DNA from: Rossellomorea aquimaris
GTDB lineage: Bacteria > Bacillota > Bacilli > Bacillales > Bacillaceae_B
Direction: 5' to 3'
DNA: 64,000 nt
Assembly (NCBI RefSeq): GCF_003315075.1
Contig: NZ_QNRJ01000001.1
Coordinates: 291,158 to 355,157, forward strand
A program made the position numbers and the translations under genes. Shown piece by piece: positions 8,472-19,529 of the stretch. The notes beneath the pieces were generated by a model. It did not search any database and had not been told where the DNA came from. It saw only the letters and a program-made list of their open reading frames with translations. Each line of letters opens with the position of its first letter. Position 1 is the stretch's first letter.

Positions 8472-9485
8472 ATGATTACATACCCACTATTGAAAAATGA
8501 CGCAACCATAGGCTTGACCGCTCCTTCATCGGGAGTTCCTGAAGAACTACATGGTATGGTCAAGCAATCTATTGTAAAAATGGAGAGTAAAGGATACTCG
8601 GTAAAATGCGGAGAGACTGTATGGACTCAGCATAAAGCTAAATCTTCACCTGCTCAAAAGAGGGCCACCGAATTGAACCAAATGCTGCAGGACGAAAAAA
8701 TCTCCCTTATCATCCCACCATGGGGCGGCCAATTACTCATAGAAATTCTTGACCTCATTGATTATGAAAATATCAAAACGAAATGGCTGCTGGGTTATTC
8801 CGACATCAGTGTGCTATTACTGGCACTAACCTTAAAAACCGGAATCGCCACTGCGCATGGAACCAATCTTGTTGATTTAAGGGGGGAGTACTCTGATTCA
8901 ACGACGGCACAATGGGAATCCGTTCTCTCAACGAAAGAAGGATCGTCTGTCACTCAGCATTCATCTCAGCACTACCAAAAAGAATGGAATCACGACAACC
9001 CTTCTCCAACAATTTTTCACTTAACAGAGCCAACTGTTTGGAAAGCTGCAGGGAAACAAGATGTAAAGATCAATGGCCGTCTACTCGGAGGCTGCATAGA
9101 TGTCATTAGGCACTTGATCGGAACGCCTTATGGTAATATAGCAGATTTTAGAGAGAAGCACATAAAGAATGAACCCATCCTCTGGTATTTTGAAAACTGT
9201 GAATTAAACACCGCTGATCTGCGCCGTTCACTTGTGCAGATGAAATTAGCTGGCTGGTTCGACCATTCTTCTGGAATTCTGTTTGGAAGAAGTGATAGCA
9301 ACACGCCTGTTGGTGATTATACGATTGAAGATGTCTATCAGGAGCTATCAGACGAGCTGCAGATTCCAATTGTATATGATATTGACTGTGGGCATCAGCC
9401 TCCTCAAATTACTTTTATCAATGGAGCACATGGAGAGGTAGAAGTTTCAGGTGGAAAAGGAAAAGTCATTCAAACATTTAAATAA
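8472..9485 (+). CDS. S66-family peptidase (LD-carboxypeptidase / MccF-like)
   Basis: A 337-residue serine carboxypeptidase of the S66 family, which cleaves muropeptide L,D-bonds or, in MccF-type members, detoxifies microcin-C-like compounds. Family marks are the N-terminal IGLTAPSSG, the nucleophile region LGYSDISVLLLAL (Ser about 113), GGCIDVIRHLIGT, and the C-terminal ENCEL and DCGHQPPQ segments carrying the Glu and His partners. The ATG at 8472 follows GGAGGGAAAGATT; an upstream TTG would overlap the ribosome binding site. It is monocistronic with its own terminator. Which of the two activities applies cannot be decided here. Confidence 0.87.
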   Translation: MITYPLLKNDATIGLTAPSSGVPEELHGMVKQSIVKMESKGYSVKCGETVWTQHKAKSSPAQKRATELNQMLQDEKISLIIPPWGGQLLIEILDLIDYENIKTKWLLGYSDISVLLLALTLKTGIATAHGTNLVDLRGEYSDSTTAQWESVLSTKEGSSVTQHSSQHYQKEWNHDNPSPTIFHLTEPTVWKAAGKQDVKINGRLLGGCIDVIRHLIGTPYGNIADFREKHIKNEPILWYFENCELNTADLRRSLVQMKLAGWFDHSSGILFGRSDSNTPVGDYTIEDVYQELSDELQIPIVYDIDCGHQPPQITFINGAHGEVEVSGGKGKVIQTFK

Positions 9486-9490
9486 TCAAT

Positions 9491-9520
9491 AAAAAAACGT
9501 CCCACTTCAGGACGTTTTTT
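9491..9520. terminator. bidirectional terminator
   Basis: AACGTCC and GGACGTT pair around CACTTCA, with A-run before and T-run after, between convergent genes; it can serve both. Confidence 0.9.
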
Positions 9521-9522
9521 GC

Positions 9523-9915
9523 CTACTTCTTCAAAAGTTTATATCGCTTTTCATTCATCATCCACATGAAATATCCCCATAGCCATCCACCTGCTACACA
9601 GCATAGGAGCAAAAGGGGAAGGTAGTCTCTGATCACTACATACAGAATCGCTGAAAATACCAATCCAGTAATCAACGACCCATATACAACTGAAAAGAAC
9701 CACTTCCCCTTTTCCCGAATGGTTTCCCAACGTCTCCAGTAGGTGCCATCCGGCTCCCTGCTATTGATAAAGAAAACACAGGCATTCAGAAAAAAGATAA
9801 GACTGATGACCAAATACATGTAAGATTGCGGATCTAACCAAAACACTAGAAAATTAATCAAAGAAGTGAAGGAGAACATGATATATATAAGTTTACTTTG
9901 TTTTATTTTTTCCAT
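9523..9915 (-). CDS. four-helix membrane protein, unknown function
   Basis: A 130-residue integral membrane protein with two helical hairpins: helices at about 8-24, 29-47, 70-90 and 94-113, separated by a charged segment (NSREPDGTYWRRWETIREKGK). The start at 9915 is preceded by GGGGGC, a weak ribosome binding site; a longer frame begins 29 codons upstream without one. I do not recognise a family. It converges on the S66 peptidase gene and shares its terminator. Confidence 0.6.
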   Translation of the reverse strand: MEKIKQSKLIYIMFSFTSLINFLVFWLDPQSYMYLVISLIFFLNACVFFINSREPDGTYWRRWETIREKGKWFFSVVYGSLITGLVFSAILYVVIRDYLPLLLLCCVAGGWLWGYFMWMMNEKRYKLLKK

Positions 9916-10050
9916 TTCTGCGCCCCCAATCTTCTGTATTATATCAAACCAATTCCGACATGGACCAACATATTCCAACATAATAAAGGAAAATCCCTCC
10001 ATCTTCTAGAAGTCTAATGAAGAACAGAATTCGCTAAGGAGTTTTTATTA

Positions 10051-10968
10051 ATGAAAGCAAATGTAATGACCATTCGAAAAAAAGGGATCCATGTCGAAAC
10101 ACATGGTTCTAAGGAGAATCCCGCCTTACTCTACTTGCACGGCGGCCCCGGTGAAAGTTGCTACGATTTCTCATTTCATCAAAGTGAACGATTAGGGAAA
10201 CATTTCTATCTTGTTGCAATCGACCAAAGAGGTGTATGCCGTTCAGAAGCCATTAAAGAAAATGAGGAGTTTGGTTTTCAAGATCTTGTAGAGGATTGTG
10301 AAGCACTCAGAAAAGAATTAAGAATCGATAAATGGTCTGTAATAGGGCATTCCTTTGGAGGGTTTCTGGCTCTTGCATACGTCTCCCAGTATCCTGAATC
10401 CATCGAGAAAGTCATTTTCGAATGTCCCACCTTCGATTTCACCCTGACATCTAAGGGACTACTAAGAAAAACCGCTAAATTATTCGGAAAATACAATAAG
10501 TATGAGTTGCAAGAGAAGGCATTAAAATTTGCAGAGGAAGACCTTTCTCCAAGAGATTTTACAGAAATCTATATGAAACTGAGTGATGAACTTGGAGAAC
10601 ACCGCATGCAAATCTATACACATAATTTTAATAATCCAACTGACTATTATGCTACTTACACGGACGAAGAATGGGACACCCTATATGATCGTTCAGATCA
10701 TCACTATCATCTTCTCCGTGAAGAGGGCGTCATTTTTACCAATTTGTTAGATAGAATCAAACGAATTGAAACACCGATGCTTCTTCTGACAGGAGAATAT
10801 GGTCCCGTTACATGTGAAAAACATGTAGAAATATTTAAGAGAGATGCAGCAAATGGGGAGATCGTTCATTTTAAACATAGTGGTCATACACCTCATTACG
10901 AGGAAGCCGACCACTTTAAACAGGTGATCTTGAATTATCTATTAGTCAAAAGCCATCATTTCTCATGA
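10051..10968 (+). CDS. alpha/beta hydrolase, proline-iminopeptidase-like
   Basis: A 305-residue alpha/beta-hydrolase of the S33 type. The oxyanion motif HGGPGES (about 31-37), the nucleophile elbow GHSFGG (Ser about 108), and a C-terminal Asp/His region ending in KHSGHTPHYEE are all visible. S33 enzymes release N-terminal proline, but many members with the HGGPG motif act on other small amides or esters, so the substrate is open. AAGGAG lies before the ATG. The stop overlaps the start of the next gene (ATGA), so the two are translationally coupled. Confidence 0.85.
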   Translation: MKANVMTIRKKGIHVETHGSKENPALLYLHGGPGESCYDFSFHQSERLGKHFYLVAIDQRGVCRSEAIKENEEFGFQDLVEDCEALRKELRIDKWSVIGHSFGGFLALAYVSQYPESIEKVIFECPTFDFTLTSKGLLRKTAKLFGKYNKYELQEKALKFAEEDLSPRDFTEIYMKLSDELGEHRMQIYTHNFNNPTDYYATYTDEEWDTLYDRSDHHYHLLREEGVIFTNLLDRIKRIETPMLLLTGEYGPVTCEKHVEIFKRDAANGEIVHFKHSGHTPHYEEADHFKQVILNYLLVKSHHFS

Positions 10969-11447
10969 ATACACCTAAACGAATTCACATCATAGGCTCA
11001 GTTGCAAGCGGGAAATCCACATTCGCACGCCAGCTTTCAAACGAAAGAGGGATTCCATGTTATGAACTCGATAACGTGATGTGGAGAAGACACCCCGATG
11101 GTGAAAGTAGAAATACGGAAGCCCAACGAAGAGACATACTTAACTCAATACTAAATCGGGAATCATGGATCATCGAAGGCGTACATTATCAAGAATGGAT
11201 GTACAAATGTCTTGAAGAGGCAGAGATTATCATCTTTCTTGATACTCCAAAATGGAAGCGGAACTACCGGATTCTCAAACGCTACATAGAAGAGAAATAT
11301 GGATTCAAAAAAGGGAACTATAAGCAAACCTTAACGATGCTTAGAAAAATGTATGGATGGAATCGCCACTACGAAAAGGAAGAAAAGCCAATCATCATGC
11401 GAATTCTCGAACCCTATCAAGATAAAGTTAACATTAAAAAAGGATAA
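10965..11447 (+). CDS. P-loop NTPase, nucleotide-kinase-like (topology-modulation/FlaR type)
   Basis: A 160-residue P-loop protein with Walker A GSVASGKST (about 11-19), a DNVMWRRHPDG substrate-side motif, a WIIEGVHYQEW segment and IIFLDTP as Walker B. This is the pattern of small adenylate-kinase-like proteins annotated as DNA topology modulation protein FlaR, whose real substrate is not established. Its start overlaps the stop of the hydrolase gene by four bases, and the acetyltransferase gene follows after 13 bases, so all three likely share a transcript. Confidence 0.8.
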   Translation: MNTPKRIHIIGSVASGKSTFARQLSNERGIPCYELDNVMWRRHPDGESRNTEAQRRDILNSILNRESWIIEGVHYQEWMYKCLEEAEIIIFLDTPKWKRNYRILKRYIEEKYGFKKGNYKQTLTMLRKMYGWNRHYEKEEKPIIMRILEPYQDKVNIKKG

Positions 11448-11460
11448 AGGAGCAATCAAC

Positions 11461-12006
11461 ATGTTTACTTATAAACTAAACGACGAATTAGAATTAAGAC
11501 TTCTCGATATACAGGATGCTGAACGAATCCACGAACTGACTGATCAGTCAAGATCGTATTTACGTGAGTGGCTCCCATGGGTGGATTACTCAAAAACGGT
11601 TGAGGATTCAAAGGAGTTTATTAAAAGTACACGTTTAGGCTTCGCGAATAATAAGAGCTTAGCTACTGGCATCATTTATCAAAATGAAATAGTAGGGGTA
11701 GCAGGATTCAACGTACTTGATTGGTCAAACAAAGTGGCGTACATAGGCTACTGGTTAGGTGAAGGCTACCAAGGAAAAGGGATTATGACGACAGTGGCAA
11801 AGGGACTCACTAAATACGCATTTGAATACTATAAAATGAATAAAGTCGAAATAACCGCTGCAGAGTTCAACCATCGCAGTCGAGCGATACCCGAGCGTCT
11901 TGGTTTCAAGGAAGAAGGGAAGCTGAGGCAAAGAGAATGGATTTACGATCATTTTGTGGATCATATTGTATATGGGATGCTCGCAGACGAGTGGAAGAAG
12001 TCTTGA
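11461..12006 (+). CDS. RimJ/RimL-type GNAT N-acetyltransferase
   Basis: A 181-residue acetyl-CoA-dependent acetyltransferase close to the YdaF/RimL group that acetylates protein N-termini or small amines. Motif A is visible as YWLGEGYQGKGIMTT (about 98-112, acetyl-CoA pyrophosphate loop) and motif B as FNHRSRAIPERLGF. The ATG at 11461 follows AAAGGAGC; a longer frame reaching into the upstream gene has no ribosome binding site. Its stop TGA overlaps the TTG start of the next gene, so the operon continues. Confidence 0.88.
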   Translation: MFTYKLNDELELRLLDIQDAERIHELTDQSRSYLREWLPWVDYSKTVEDSKEFIKSTRLGFANNKSLATGIIYQNEIVGVAGFNVLDWSNKVAYIGYWLGEGYQGKGIMTTVAKGLTKYAFEYYKMNKVEITAAEFNHRSRAIPERLGFKEEGKLRQREWIYDHFVDHIVYGMLADEWKKS

Positions 12007-13019
12007 AACAGACCGTTCAAGAACCACTAAAGGAATTGATCTCTTGGGTTGAAAACATTAAATATAAAAATGGGAGTTCTGCTGCATCCCTTTATATTAT
12101 AAAAGATGACCAGGTTGTTTTGGAGCATTATAGCGGCAGGTACTCCCATGAAAAAAATGCAGCTCAAATCATAAAAAAGTCTCAATTTAATGTTGCCTCT
12201 GCCCGTAAAAGCTATTTAGGCCTTACGGTTGCCTACGCTTTACATGATAAATATATCTCGAGCCTGGAAGATCCCATCACTCAGTATTTCCCTGAGTTTG
12301 ATAAGGATTTGTTCAAAGGTACAACAATCCGTCATCTTGTAACTCATTCCCACGGACTTGATTCCGACGAAAGTGGATATATATTCCGGGAATTCAAGCC
12401 CGGTAGCAGCTGGGCATACCGTAACGTGGGTGTGGACATTATGACAAAATTAATTCACCGACTGTATGGAAAAGGGTTCCCGCAGCTTTTAAACGAGAGG
12501 GTTTTTACTCCCCTGGGGTTTAGTGAAACGGGATGGAGAACGGAACCAGGTGATAATCTTGTACCTATCATCGACCACATTGATAAACCTGCACTACCTG
12601 GACTGGGGTCAGCGTCAGATGGAACGGAGAAGAATTTATTTGCATCTCCCAGGGAATTTGCTCTCTGGGGGCAGCTACATGTACAGAAAGGCATGATGAA
12701 TGGAAGACAAATCGTTCCCTCTAAAGTAATTGAGACTGCCACTTCCATTCAAAGTGTTTCGTATTCTGACTCCACGATTCCTGAGAACGGGCTGTTTTGG
12801 TACGTTCAAGACGTTCCAAGGGATAAAAGTGAATTGGGGGAGAGGGTACCTTCAGGATCTTATCAAATATTAGGTGTCACCGGTCCAACGATTCTTGTCA
12901 TTCCTGCTTATAATGTGGTGGTGTCAAAAATGTATAACAAGCGATACAACTATGGGGGAGACCAATACCTTTATTATTTACGGGAGTTTAGTAACAAAGT
13001 GGCAGATCTATTTTCATGA
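12003..13019 (+). CDS. serine hydrolase of the beta-lactamase / class C fold
   Basis: A 338-residue cytoplasmic-looking (no signal peptide) beta-lactamase-fold hydrolase. Visible motifs are SARK (nucleophile and general base, about residue 62), YRN (about 139, the YxN motif) and a C-terminal GVTGP in place of the usual HxG/KTG. Members act as esterases or D-aminopeptidases. The TTG start overlaps the preceding stop (TTGA) with GGAAGAAG upstream, so it is coupled to the acetyltransferase. This chain of 10051-13019 forms a four-gene operon. The substrate is unknown. Confidence 0.83.
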   Translation: MKQTVQEPLKELISWVENIKYKNGSSAASLYIIKDDQVVLEHYSGRYSHEKNAAQIIKKSQFNVASARKSYLGLTVAYALHDKYISSLEDPITQYFPEFDKDLFKGTTIRHLVTHSHGLDSDESGYIFREFKPGSSWAYRNVGVDIMTKLIHRLYGKGFPQLLNERVFTPLGFSETGWRTEPGDNLVPIIDHIDKPALPGLGSASDGTEKNLFASPREFALWGQLHVQKGMMNGRQIVPSKVIETATSIQSVSYSDSTIPENGLFWYVQDVPRDKSELGERVPSGSYQILGVTGPTILVIPAYNVVVSKMYNKRYNYGGDQYLYYLREFSNKVADLFS

Positions 13020-13111
13020 AGAATGGTGCACTCCAATTGAACGGGGAATGAATTACCAAATATTTGGTAACACTAATGTCTATATTATGAGTCGGGCTAT
13101 GGGGGGATCCC

Positions 13112-13612
13112 ATGTTTCATATTGTAGTCATTGTAGTGATTATTCTCAGTTCCTTGAAATGGGGTTCCTGGAATAGATGGAGAGAATTTCTTCCCACGAT
13201 CTATTATTTTAGTTTTTTCAATATGTTTTATCAGTATATCAGCTACAGCATGAAGGCGGTTTGGGAACTAGATGGCTTTTTCATCAATATGTTTGTGACG
13301 GATTCACTTTACACGATGGTCGCTTATCCTTGCCTTGTGGTTCTCTTTTTGAGCCACTACCCAGAGGAAATCAGAATGAAAATCTTCTATTATTTTAAGT
13401 ACATAGGTGTTGCCATCTTAATTGAATGGGCAGCGTGGAGAATGGATTCCATTGAATATTTTGAAGGCTGGAATCTTTGGTGGACCCTCCTTTTTTATTT
13501 TATTATGTTTCCCATGCTGCGCCTTCACTTCAAAAACCCGTTTCGGGCATTGATGGTTTCAGTCTTTGTCATTGCGTTTTTACTTATTAGCTTTGATTAT
13601 CATGTACTATAA
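13112..13612 (+). CDS. multi-helix membrane protein, CBO0543-like
   Basis: A 166-residue, very hydrophobic protein with about five transmembrane segments and many aromatic residues (for example WELDGFF, EWAAWRMDSIEYFEGWNLWW). The arrangement resembles proteins annotated as CBO0543 family, common in Bacillaceae and without known function; that match is from memory. GGGGGG precedes the ATG. It is followed by a strong terminator shared with the convergent acetyltransferase gene. Confidence 0.65.
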   Translation: MFHIVVIVVIILSSLKWGSWNRWREFLPTIYYFSFFNMFYQYISYSMKAVWELDGFFINMFVTDSLYTMVAYPCLVVLFLSHYPEEIRMKIFYYFKYIGVAILIEWAAWRMDSIEYFEGWNLWWTLLFYFIMFPMLRLHFKNPFRALMVSVFVIAFLLISFDYHVL

Positions 13613-13614
13613 AA

Positions 13615-13650
13615 AAACGGTGAATCCACATCTTGGGACTCACCGTTTTT
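13615..13650. terminator. bidirectional terminator
   Basis: AAACGGTGA and TCACCGTTT pair around a 16-base loop between convergent genes, with A- and T-runs outside. Confidence 0.88.
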
Positions 13651-13666
13651 CAATGTGAAAAGGGTT

Positions 13667-14170
13667 TTATAAGAACAAAACCATCAGTTCTTCATCGAAA
13701 TATTCATCGTTATATTTTAATGCCCGCTTTTCTGTCCCGTATGGCTTGAATCCACAAGAGTGATAGAGGCCCTTCGCTGTTTCATTGGTTGTCACAACAG
13801 TAATCATAACTTGTTCAATGCCATCTTCAGCTTTTGCTTGAGTGATGGCAGCTTGTAACAGCCCTCTTGCGAACCCTTTCCCTCGATGGGCAGGGGAAAC
13901 ATACATGGCAAAGATAGAGGATTTATGCTTTATTTTTAATGCTCCTTCACGTACGAGGGTCACCGCTCCGACTAGTTTCCCGTCATCAAAGCAACCAAAC
14001 GTGTAGCTGCCATTTTGCACAAGTCTCTCGGCTGTCACTTCAATTGGATTGGTACGGGCAATGGCTTCTTCATAGCTGCTTCCGAAGCTTGAAGGACTCT
14101 GTTGCAACATTTCCAACCGAAGCTGCCAATAAGCTTCGGCATGTTTTTCATTAAGTGATTGAATTTCCAT
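13667..14170 (-). CDS. GNAT-family N-acetyltransferase
   Basis: A 167-residue acetyltransferase. The acetyl-CoA loop is SPAHRGKGFARGLLQAA (about 91-107) and the following beta-strand/helix carries NETAKGLYHSCGFKPYGTEKRALKY, typical of GNAT motif B. The ATG at 14170 has GAAGG eight bases upstream; an ATG nine codons earlier lacks one. It stands alone between a shared terminator and the divergent HIT gene. The acceptor substrate cannot be predicted. Confidence 0.83.
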   Translation of the reverse strand: MEIQSLNEKHAEAYWQLRLEMLQQSPSSFGSSYEEAIARTNPIEVTAERLVQNGSYTFGCFDDGKLVGAVTLVREGALKIKHKSSIFAMYVSPAHRGKGFARGLLQAAITQAKAEDGIEQVMITVVTTNETAKGLYHSCGFKPYGTEKRALKYNDEYFDEELMVLFL

Positions 14171-14282
14171 TATTTTCTGACCTTCTTTCTGTTCCATGAT
14201 ATGATTAGAAGAGCTTTTAATTTAGCTATTCAAACAGAATTCGACATTATTGATGGAATCCCTTTAAATTGGAGGTATATGT

Positions 14283-14714
14283 ATGGAAGATTGTCTCGGC
14301 TGCCGCCTTGCAAATGAAAAAGAGAAAGTATTTATCATATATGAAAATGATCATGTGGCCTGCTTTTTGGACCATGTACCGCATCACCCCGGACATACCC
14401 TGATCCTCCCTAAACGACACAAAGTGGAAGTAACGGAATTCAGTGAAGAAGAAAGTCTCTCCATAATGAAGGCTTCACAACTCGTTGCACAAGCCGTTCA
14501 GGCTCTATATGAACCCAACGGGATTACCATCTGCCAGAATGGAGGCATCTACAACGAGTTAACGCATTATCATATGCACGTTATTCCGCGAAATGAAGAG
14601 GCAGATCGATTCGGCGAACTGTTTTATGGAGAGGCTGAGGTTGAACAACACAGTGAATCACTGGAAGAAACTCAAGAAAAGATGATTGCCTACATTAATA
14701 GACTACAAGAATAG
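14283..14714 (+). CDS. HIT-family nucleotide hydrolase/transferase
   Basis: A 143-residue histidine-triad protein. The catalytic triad motif HYHMHVIPR (about 99-107) is present, with the upstream HHPGHTLILPKRH that forms the nucleotide pocket. Two N-terminal cysteines (CLGC) resemble the zinc-binding half of HIT proteins, but the second half is incomplete. HIT enzymes hydrolyse nucleoside phosphoramidates or dinucleoside polyphosphates. GGAGG precedes the ATG, and the M29 aminopeptidase gene follows after only 11 bases, so they are probably cotranscribed. Confidence 0.88.
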   Translation: MEDCLGCRLANEKEKVFIIYENDHVACFLDHVPHHPGHTLILPKRHKVEVTEFSEEESLSIMKASQLVAQAVQALYEPNGITICQNGGIYNELTHYHMHVIPRNEEADRFGELFYGEAEVEQHSESLEETQEKMIAYINRLQE

Positions 14715-14725
14715 GAGTTAACAAA

Positions 14726-15967
14726 ATGACAATACATAAAGATTTCGACCAAAAAATAATTCAATACGCAGAGCTCGCGATTAAAGTGGGAGTAAATGTT
14801 CAGCCTGATCAGCCCCTGTGGATTTCTGCACCACTCGGAACTGAAAAATTCGTACGCATGGTTGTAAAAGAAGCATATCTTGCCGGTGCAAGAAATGTGC
14901 ATGTTCAATGGTACGACGAGGAAATCATGAGAACACAATATGAACTGGCCCCGGATGACACTTTCTACGAATACCCAAGCTGGCTGTCTGCTGCCCATGA
15001 ATGGGTTGTGGACAACAAAGGAGCCTTTCTTCAAATAGAAGCTAATGATCCGGACCTGTTGAAAGGAATCGACCCAGACCGTATCCTTAATTTTGAAAAA
15101 GCAAGTGGAGATGCCTTGGACCGTTTCTACGAAGCGATTGAAAAGGATCAGATCAGCTGGTCTATCGTGGCCATCCCTTCACAAAAATGGGCAGACAAGG
15201 TGTTTCCTGACTTACCAGAGAAAGAAAGAATCCCAAGCCTTTGGGACCGTATCTTCACATCCGTCCGTATTAATCATGAAGATCCAGTCCTCGCTTGGCA
15301 AACACATATCGAAACCCTGACCAACAAAGCAAGCGAACTCAATCACCTAAAGCTCAAATCCTTGCACTACCAATCGGAAGGGACGGACCTTACTGTTGAA
15401 CTCCATGAAGATCACTTATGGCTGACAGGAGCAAGTAAAACACCAGATGGAACCCATTTTATTGCCAATATGCCGACAGAAGAAGTGTATACTGTCCCTG
15501 TAAAAACCGGAGTCAATGGCACAGTTTCAAGTACCAAACCACTTGCTTACAATGGGAACGTGATCGACGATTTCACCCTTACGTTTGAAGATGGGGAAAT
15601 CAAGAAAATCACAGCCAGGGAAGGGGAGGAAATCCTGAAGAAATTGATCCTGACAGACGATGGAGCGGCCTATCTTGGAGAGGTGGCACTTGTCCCGCAT
15701 CAGTCACCGATCTCTGATTCCGGTGTTCTATTCTTTAACACCTTATTCGATGAAAATGCATCCAACCATTTAGCGATCGGTTCCTCTTATCCCACTTGTA
15801 TAATGGATGGAGACATCTTATCCGATGAAGAACGGGAAGAAAAAGGACTCAATGAAAGTGTGGTTCATGAAGATTTTATGATTGGTTCAGAACATATGAA
15901 TATAGATGGAGTGTGCCGTGATGGAAAAAGGGTCCCTATTTTCCGCAATGGCAACTGGGCTATCTGA
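14726..15967 (+). CDS. ampS: M29-family metal-dependent aminopeptidase (AmpS/PepS type)
   Basis: A 413-residue cytoplasmic aminopeptidase of family M29, which uses two metal ions held by Glu, His and Asp. Visible marks are the N-terminal LIKVGVNVQPDQPLWI-like segment, EGTDLTV (about 218-224), FIANMPTEEVYT, and the metal-ligand rich C-terminal region with EVALVPHQSPIS, FDENASNHLAIGSSY and DFMIGS. The codons for EGTDL are exactly one copy of the genome-dispersed AGGGACGGACCT motif. AGGAG precedes the ATG. It follows the HIT gene closely. Confidence 0.9.
   Translation: MTIHKDFDQKIIQYAELAIKVGVNVQPDQPLWISAPLGTEKFVRMVVKEAYLAGARNVHVQWYDEEIMRTQYELAPDDTFYEYPSWLSAAHEWVVDNKGAFLQIEANDPDLLKGIDPDRILNFEKASGDALDRFYEAIEKDQISWSIVAIPSQKWADKVFPDLPEKERIPSLWDRIFTSVRINHEDPVLAWQTHIETLTNKASELNHLKLKSLHYQSEGTDLTVELHEDHLWLTGASKTPDGTHFIANMPTEEVYTVPVKTGVNGTVSSTKPLAYNGNVIDDFTLTFEDGEIKKITAREGEEILKKLILTDDGAAYLGEVALVPHQSPISDSGVLFFNTLFDENASNHLAIGSSYPTCIMDGDILSDEEREEKGLNESVVHEDFMIGSEHMNIDGVCRDGKRVPIFRNGNWAI
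15378..15391 (+). repeat. AGGGACGGACCT motif inside ampS
   Basis: A single copy in forward orientation, read as Glu-Gly-Thr-Asp-Leu at residues 218-222. The same residues are typical of M29 aminopeptidases, so the motif has not inserted extra sequence into the protein. Confidence 0.95.
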
Positions 15968-16227
15968 TTTAATAGTTTCAGTCTTGGTCAGATTTCCCTG
16001 ATTTTATAGGGTTGATGTAAAAATGATTCATAATCCGGACGTCACTTGTGGCAAGTGATGGGGCCTGCTGAACTCATATTAACTCTCCTTTAACTGAAAT
16101 CTTAAGGTTGATAAAATCATCAATCAAAACTCAATCGACCTTCACTCCTGATGAATTTTGTCAGCTGCCACAATATGTAATATTATGGTAGAATCATTGG
16201 AATCTCATGAAAACTTACAGTAATTTA
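15968..16227. other. intergenic region upstream of glpP
   Basis: No gene is visible. It contains a short hairpin near 16041 (TCACTTG, TGG, CAAGTGA) without a T-run and then AT-rich promoter sequence of glpP. No terminator for ampS is recognisable. Confidence 0.5.
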
Positions 16228-16236
16228 TGATATAAT
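16228..16236 (+). promoter_or_regulatory. extended -10 promoter of glpP
   Basis: TGATATAAT, a perfect extended -10, lies about 52 bases before the GTG start; no good -35 is apparent, as expected for an extended -10 promoter. Confidence 0.6.
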
Positions 16237-16288
16237 TTCTCCTTGTGAAAAAGGTCTATTAAAAAATAGTAAAGGTGGGGAAAAGAAG

Positions 16289-16849
16289 GTGAGTTTTGAA
16301 GGTCAAAAGATATTGCCTGCCATCCGGTCCATGAAGGACTTTGATAAAATGCTCGAAACCTCTTTTCAGTACGGTGTGTTTCTCGATCTCCATGTTGGAA
16401 TGCTTAAAAGTGTGTTTGAATATGCACGGAAGGAAAATCGGAAAATGTTTCTGCATTTGGACTTAATCCATGGACTATCCAGTGATGAGTATGCGACAGA
16501 ATATATCTGTCAGGAAATAAAGCCTTATGGCATCATTTCAACCAAAGGGAATGTGATTAAGAAAGCAAGGCAAAAAGGTATTTTTTCCACTCAAAGGATG
16601 TTTGTGATCGATTCAAGTGCTATGAATCGCAGCATTGAGCTTATACATAAAACAGACCCTGACTTCATTGAAGTCCTTCCTGGGGTCATCCCTAAAATCA
16701 TTGCGGAAATAAGAGAAAAAACGGGGAAGCCTATTTTTGCGGGTGGGCTTATCGATACTGTTGAAGAGGTGGAATCCGCTCTTGAGGCTGGCGCTACGGC
16801 CATCACTACGTCAGATCGTGTGCTATGGAAGCATTTTGACCAGAATTAA
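16289..16849 (+). CDS. glpP: glycerol-3-phosphate-responsive antiterminator GlpP
   Basis: A 186-residue protein that, with glycerol-3-phosphate bound, lets RNA polymerase pass leader terminators of glp genes and stabilises glpD mRNA. The sequence shows the family pattern: ILPAIRSMKDFD at the N-terminus, FLHLDLIHGLSSDEYATEYI, GIISTKGNVIKKA, DFIEVLPGVIPKII and the TIM-barrel phosphate loop AGGLI...AGATAITTSDRVLW. The GTG start follows AAAGGTGGGG. The gene directly precedes the glpF leader, and two GlpP-type leader terminators (before glpF and before glpD) lie downstream. Confidence 0.95.
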   Translation: MSFEGQKILPAIRSMKDFDKMLETSFQYGVFLDLHVGMLKSVFEYARKENRKMFLHLDLIHGLSSDEYATEYICQEIKPYGIISTKGNVIKKARQKGIFSTQRMFVIDSSAMNRSIELIHKTDPDFIEVLPGVIPKIIAEIREKTGKPIFAGGLIDTVEEVESALEAGATAITTSDRVLWKHFDQN

Positions 16850-16864
16850 ATCCTGAAAAATGTA

Positions 16865-16893
16865 TTGACAACGTTTTCATAGTGGAGTAACAT
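16865..16893 (+). promoter_or_regulatory. glpFK promoter with CcpA cre site
   Basis: TTGACA (16865-16870) and TAACAT (16888-16893) are 17 bases apart. Overlapping the -35, TGACAACGTTTTCA (16866-16879) matches the catabolite-responsive element consensus TGWAANCGNTNWCA with one mismatch, so CcpA repression by glucose is expected, as known for glpFK in B. subtilis. Confidence 0.8.
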
Positions 16894-16928
16894 AGTCCAC
16901 AAGTTAATACGTTGTGAAAGAGATGAAG

Positions 16929-16985
16929 AGACTCACGTGAACTGCCTATTTCCAGGAGGCATTCCGTGAGTCTTTTTATTTTATA
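16929..16985 (+). terminator. leader terminator of glpFK (GlpP antitermination target)
   Basis: AGACTCACG and CGTGAGTCT form the lower stem, with an inner GCCT/AGGC hairpin, followed by TTTTTATTTT, all before the glpF start. Position and gene context match a GlpP-controlled attenuator. Confidence 0.88.
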
Positions 16986-17012
16986 AAAAATATATGAAAT
17001 GAGGGAAAAAGC

Positions 17013-19354
<2,342 letters not shown>

Positions 19355-19364
19355 AATGAACATA

Positions 19365-19373
19365 TGATATACT
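19365..19373 (+). promoter_or_regulatory. extended -10 promoter of glpD
   Basis: TGATATACT begins 11 bases after the glpK stop and precedes the leader terminator of glpD, indicating a separate promoter for glpD. Confidence 0.6.
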
Positions 19374-19407
19374 GTTTATAAGTTAATAAGTTCGGTTAGA
19401 GACCACG

Positions 19408-19469
19408 AGAGACCAAACCTGCATTATGGAACTATTTCACCATAATGTTCGTTTTGGTCTCTTTTTTTA
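19408..19469 (+). terminator. leader terminator of glpD (GlpP antitermination target)
   Basis: AGAGACCAAA pairs with TTTTGGTCTCT, with an inner GCATTATGG/CCATAATG hairpin, followed by TTTTTTT. It lies between the glpD promoter and coding region and matches the GlpP-regulated leader known in Bacillus. It also ends glpFK transcription. Confidence 0.9.
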
Positions 19470-19529
19470 TGGTTAAACAAGAAGAGTGAGAACTTAAACT
19501 ATTTATATATACCTTAGGAGGAACCCACT